Assembly: GCF_051014445.1 (NCBI RefSeq)
Contig: NW_027488370.1
Location: forward strand, 6,510,001 to 6,574,000
DNA: 64,000 nt
DNA from: Colletes latitarsis
Taxonomy: Eukaryota > Arthropoda > Insecta > Hymenoptera > Colletidae
Direction of reading: 5' to 3'
The position numbers and the translations under genes were made by a program. Below the pieces are notes generated by a model, which searched no databases, was not told where the DNA came from, and was given only the letters and a program-made list of their open reading frames with translations. Shown here piece by piece: positions 59,040 to 64,000 of the stretch (position 1 is its first letter; every line of letters starts with the position of its first letter).

Positions 59040-61860
59040 TAGTGTGGTACCACACTGAAACAGTCAATGAAACCTGGTTTCCAACAATATTTTAGAGGAC
59101 AACGCAAGTTAGGTCTAGGTAAGGCCTGAGATTTTCACTGATCAGACTCATACTTTCGCATTCTTCACATACTTGTTGAACGGATCCTGGGTTTTTTCTG
59201 GTTTGGTTCGCGTAGTAATGTGGTACCACACTGAAACATTCAATTAAACCTGCTCTTGATAAATATTTTAGAGGATAACGCATGTTAGGTTTGGGTTAGG
59301 TCTAGGATTTGCCCTCATCAGGCTCATACTTTCGCATATTTCACATACTTCATGGCTAGATCCTGGGGTGTTTCTGGATTGCATCACGTAGTAATGAAGT
59401 GCAACACAGAAACAGTCAATTAAACCTGGTTTCCATCAATATTCTAGAGGACAACGCATGTTAGGTCTAGGTTAGGCCTGGGATTTGCCCTCATCAGGGT
59501 CATACTGTCGCAGTTTTAACATACTTGTTGAACGGATCCTGGGTTATTTTCTGGTTTGGATCACATAGTAATGTGGTACCACTCTGAAACAGTCGATTAA
59601 ACCAGGTTTCGATCAATATTTTTGAGGATAACGCATGTTAGGTCTAGTTTAGGCCTGGGATTTTCACTCATCGGACTCATAACTTCGCATTCTTCACATT
59701 CTTGTTGAACGGATCCTGGGTTTTTTCTGGTTTGGATCACGTAGTAATGTGGGACCACACTGAAACAGTCAATTAAACCTGGTTTCGATCAATATTTTAG
59801 AGAATAATTCATGTTAGGTCTAGGTTAGGTCTGGGATTTGCTCTCATCAGGCTCATTCTTTCGCATATTTCTCATACTTGATGGCTAGATCCTGGGCTTT
59901 TTCTGGATTGCATCACGTAGTAATGAAGTACAACACTGAAACAGTCAATTAAACCTGGTTTCCATCAATATCTTAGAGGACAACGCAAGTTAGGTCTGGG
60001 ATATGTCTGGGATTTGCCATCATCAGGCTCATACTTTCGCGTTTTTCACATACTTGTTGAACAGATCCTGGGTTTTTCCTGGTTTGGATCACGTAGTAAT
60101 GTGGGACCACACTGAAAGAGTCAATTAAACCAGGTTTCGATCAATATTTTAGAGAATAATTCATGTTAGGTCTAGGTCAGGTCTGGGATTTGCTCTCATC
60201 AGGCTCATTCTTTCGCATATTTCTCATACTTGATGGCTAGATCCTGGGCTTCTTCTGGATTGCATCACGTAGTAATGAAGTACAACACTGAAACAGTCAG
60301 TTAAACCTGGTTTCCATCAATATCTTAGAGGACAACGCAAGTTAGGTCTGGGATAGGTCTTGGATTTGCCCTCATCAGGCTCATACTTTCGCGTTTTTCA
60401 CATACTTCTTGAACAGATCCTGGGCTTTCTCTGGTTTGGATCACGAAGTAGTGTGGTACCACACTGAAACAGTCAATGAAACCTGGTTTCCAACAATATT
60501 TTAGAGGACAACGCAAGTTAGGTCTAGGTAAGGCCTGAGATTTTCACTGATCAGACTCATACTTTCGCATTCTTCACATACTTGTTGAACGGATCCTGGG
60601 TTTTTTCTGGTTTGGTTCGCGTAGTAATGTGGTACCACACTGAAACATTCAATTAAAGCTGCTCTTGATAAATATTTTAGAGGATAACGCATGTTAGGTT
60701 TGGGTTAGGTCTAGGATTTGCCCTCATCAGGCTCATACTTTCGCATATTTCACATACTTCATGGCTAGATCCTGGGGTGTTTCTGGATTGCATCACGTAG
60801 TAATGAAGTGCAACACAGAAACAGTCAATTAAACCTGGTTTCCATCAATATTCTAGAGGACAACGCATGTTAGGTCTAGGTTAGGCCTGGGATTTGCCCT
60901 CATCAGGGTCATACTGTCGCAGTTTTAACATACTTGTTGAACGGATCCTGGGTTATTTTCTGGTTTGGATCACATAGTAATGTGGTACCACTCTGAAACA
61001 GTCGATTAAACCAGGTTTCGATCAATATTTTTGAGGATAACGCATGTTAGGTCTAGTTTAGGCCTGGGATTTTCACTCATCGGACTCATAACTTCGCATT
61101 CTTCACATTCTTGTTGAACGGATCCTGGGTTTTTTCTGGTTTGGATCACGTAGTAATGTGGGACCACACTGAAACAGTCAATTAAACCTGGTTTCGATCA
61201 ATATTTTAGAGAATAATTCATGTTAGGTCTAGGTTAGGTCTGGGATTTGCTCTCATCAGGCTCATTCTTTCGCATATTTCTCATACTTGATGGCTAGATC
61301 CTGGGCTTTTTCTGGATTGCATCACGTAGTAATGAAGTACAACACTGAAACAGTCAATTAAACCTGGTTTCCATCAATATCTTAGAGGACAACGCAAGTT
61401 AGGTCTGGGATATGTCTGGGATTTGCCATCATCAGGCTCATACTTTCGCGTTTTTCACATACTTGTTGAACAGATCCTGGGTTTTTCCTGGTTTGGATCA
61501 CGTAGTAATGTGGGACCACACTGAAAGAGTCAATTAAACCAGGTTTCGATCAATATTTTAGAGAATAATTCATGTTAGGTCTAGGTCAGGTCTGGGATTT
61601 GCTCTCATCAGGCTCATTCTTTCGCATATTTCTCATACTTGATGGCTAGATCCTGGGCTTCTTCTGGATTGCATCACGTAGCAATGAAGTACAACACTGA
61701 AATAGTCAATTAAACCTGGTTTCCATCAATATCTTAGAGGACAACGCAAGTTATGTCTGGGATATGTCTGGGATTTGCCCTCATCAGGCTCATACTTTCA
61801 CGTTTTTCACATACTTGTTGAACAGATCCTGGGTTTTTTCTGGTTTGGATCACGTAGTAA
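59040..61860. repeat. 8-monomer (1409-bp) higher-order repeat, two units
   Basis: Private variants recur at an offset of 1409 bp: GTGCAACACAGAAAC near 59400 and 60809, CATAACTTCGC near 59679 and 61088, and GGTTTTTCCTGG near 60071 and 61480. The extra base over 8 x 176 lies in GGGTTATTTTCTGG, present in both units. Confidence 0.83.
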
Positions 61861-64000
61861 TGTGGAACCACACTGAAACAATCAATTAAACCTGGCCTTG
61901 ATAAATATTTTAAAGGATAACGCAAGTTAGGTCTGGGATTGGCCTGGGATTTGATATCATCAGACTCATACTTTCGCACACTTCTCATACTCGTTGAACA
62001 GATCCTGGGTTATTTTCTGATTTGGATCACATAGTAATGTGGTCCCACACTGAAACAGTCGATTAAACCAGGTTTCGATCAATATTTTTGAGGATAACGC
62101 ATGTTAGGTCTAGGTTAGGCCTGGGATTTTCACTCATCAGACTCATACTTTCGCATTCTTCACATACTTGTTGAACGGATCCTGGGTTATTTCTGGTTTG
62201 GATCACGTAGTAATGTGGGACCACACTGAAACAGTCAATTAAACCTGGTTTCGATCAATATTTTGGAGAATAATTCATGTTAGGTCTAGGTTAGGTCTGG
62301 GATTTGCCCACATCAGGCTCATTCTTTCGCATATTTCTCATACTTGATGGCTAGATCCTGGGCTTCTTCTGGATTGCATCACGTAGTAATGAAGTACAAC
62401 ACTGAAACAGTCAGTTAAACCTGGTTTCCATCAATATCTTAGAGGACAACGCAAGTTAGGTCTGGGATAGGTCTTGGATTTGCCCTCATCAGGCTCATAC
62501 TTTCGCGTTTTTCACATACTTGTTGAACAGATCCTGGGTTTTTTCTGGTTTGGATCACGTAGTAGTGTGGTACCACACTGAAACAGTCCATTATACCTGG
62601 TTTGGACCAATATTTTAGAGGATAACGCATGTTAGGTCTAGGTTAGGTCGGGGATTTTCACTCATCAGACTCATACTTTCGCAGTCTTCACTTACTTGTT
62701 GAACGGATCGTGGGTTTTTTCTGGTTTGGATCACGTAGTAATGTGGTACCACACTGAAACAGTCGATTAAACCTGGTTTCGATCAATATTTTAGAGGATA
62801 ACGCAAGTTAAGTCTGGGATTGGTCTGGGATTTGACATCATCAGACTCATACTTTCGCACACTTCACATACTCGTTGAACAGATCCTGGGTTATTTCCTG
62901 GTCTGGATCACATAGTAATGTGGTACCACACTGAAACAGTCGATTAAACCAGGTGTCGAACAATATTTTTGAGGATAACGCATGTTAGGTCTATGTTAGG
63001 CCTGGGATTTTCACTCATCAGACTCATACTTTCGCATTCTTTACATACTTGTTGAACGGATCCTGGGTTTTTTCTGGTTTGGATCACGTAGTAATGTGGG
63101 ACCACACTGAAACAGTCAATTAAACGTGGTTTCGATCAATATTTTAGGGAATAATTCATGTTAGGTCTAGGTCAGGTCTGGGATTTGCTCTCATCAGGCT
63201 CATTCTTTCGCATATTTCTCATACTTGATGGCTAGATCCTGGGCTTCTTCTGGATTGCATCACGTAGCAATGAAGTACAACACTGAAATAGTCAATTAAA
63301 CCTGGTTTCCATCAATATCTTAGAGGACAACGCAAGTTATGTCTGGGATATGTCTGGGATTTGCTCTCATCAGGCTCATACTTTCACGTTTTTCACATAC
63401 TTGTTGAACAGATCCTGGGTTTTTTCTGGTTTGGATCACGTAGTAATGTGGGACCACACTGAAACAATCAATTAAACCTGGCCTTGATAAATATTTTAAA
63501 GGATAACGCAAGTTAGGTCTGGTTTTGGCCTGGGATTTGATATCATCAGACTCATACTTTCGCACACTTCACATACTCGTTGAACAGATCCTGGGTTATT
63601 TTCTGATTTGGATCACATAGTAATGTGGTACCACACTGAAACAGTCGATTAAACCAGGTTTCGATCAATATTTTAGAGGATAACGCATGTTAGGTCTAGG
63701 TTAGGCCTGGGATTTTCACTCATCAGACTCATACTTTCGCATTCTTCACATACTTGTTGAACGGATCCTGGGTTATTTCTGGTTTGGATCACGTAGTAAT
63801 GTGGGACCACACTGAAACAGTCAATTAAACCTGGTTTCGATCAATATTTTAGAGAATAATTCATGTTAGGTCTAGGTTAGGTCTGGGATTTGCCCACGTC
63901 AGGCTCATTCTTTCGCATATTTCTCATACATGTTGAACAGATCCTGGGTTTTTTCTGGTTTGGATCACGTAGTAATGTGGGACCACACTGAAACAATCAA

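Larger units (their letters stand above)
32540..64000. repeat. 176-bp satellite array, block 4 (uninterrupted)
   Basis: About 31.5 kb, close to 179 monomers, running to the window edge with no insertion. It shows stronger higher-order order than block 1. The rare variant GTGGTACGTCACTG appears near 33521, 35987, 38627, 41441, 50068 and 52707, spaced 14, 15, 16, 49 and 15 monomers apart within 1-2 bp. ORFs near 63 codons here are readings of the repeat across one monomer and a bit. No gene or RNA was recognised. Confidence 0.96.

Noticed and set aside
32540..64000. CENP-B box in the satellite
   Set aside because: No stretch fits the NTTCG-4N-A-2N-CGGG pattern; TTTCGCATATTTCTC and TTTCGATCAATATT only share the first bases.

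Overview
The window is repetitive, gene-poor eukaryotic DNA, almost certainly from an insect or other arthropod. It has two components. The first is a long head-to-tail satellite array with a 176-bp monomer (about 260 monomers, roughly 46 kb in four blocks: 1-9200, 15189-17700, 23689-26274 and 32526-64000). The second is three GC-rich non-LTR retrotransposon insertions of one R1-clade family, at 9201-15188 (minus), 17701-23688 (minus) and 26275-32525 (plus). No host gene, tRNA, rRNA or CRISPR array was recognised. The arthropod call rests on the R1-clade layout (ORF1 with three gag-like zinc knuckles; ORF2 with APE endonuclease, reverse transcriptase and a C-terminal CCHC) and on TTAGG-type motifs in the satellite. 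Hymenoptera is possible but not shown.

Satellite: most monomers carry two adjacent 11-mers, TTAGGTCTAGG and TTAGGTCTGGG, which look like a telomere-type repeat. They also carry a palindrome centred on GTGGTACCAC. At least two monomer types (one with GGCTAGATCCTGGGC, one with TTGAACGGATCCTGGGT) are mixed in higher-order blocks whose offsets are multiples of 176 bp: 880, about 1409, 2112 and 2640 bp. 176 is not a multiple of 3 and every monomer contains stops, so the short ORFs in it are not genes.

Elements: copies 1 and 2 are full length (5988 bp each, identical 5' and 3' ends, A tails of 27 and 29 nt, 14-bp target-site duplications). Copy 2 has both ORFs intact and is the best candidate for an active element. 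Copy 1 has an intact ORF2, but ORF1 is frameshifted by one extra base in a C run. In all three copies ORF1 and ORF2 overlap as TAATG, the stop-start arrangement known from the silkworm telomeric element SART1. Copy 3 is a rearranged composite inside a single 14-bp target duplication: an ORF2 fragment, a scrap of 3' UTR, then a damaged ORF1-ORF2-3'UTR body. It shares one ORF2 frameshift between its two parts and has YTDD in place of YADD in the body.

In this model ORF1 protein coats the RNA, and ORF2 protein nicks satellite DNA and primes reverse transcription at the nick from the poly(A) end. All three insertions lie in satellite, and the primer strand is compatible with an end in ACT in each. 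Paralogous empty sites within the array (17301-17314 and 15575-15588) show the unoccupied sequence for copies 1 and 2.
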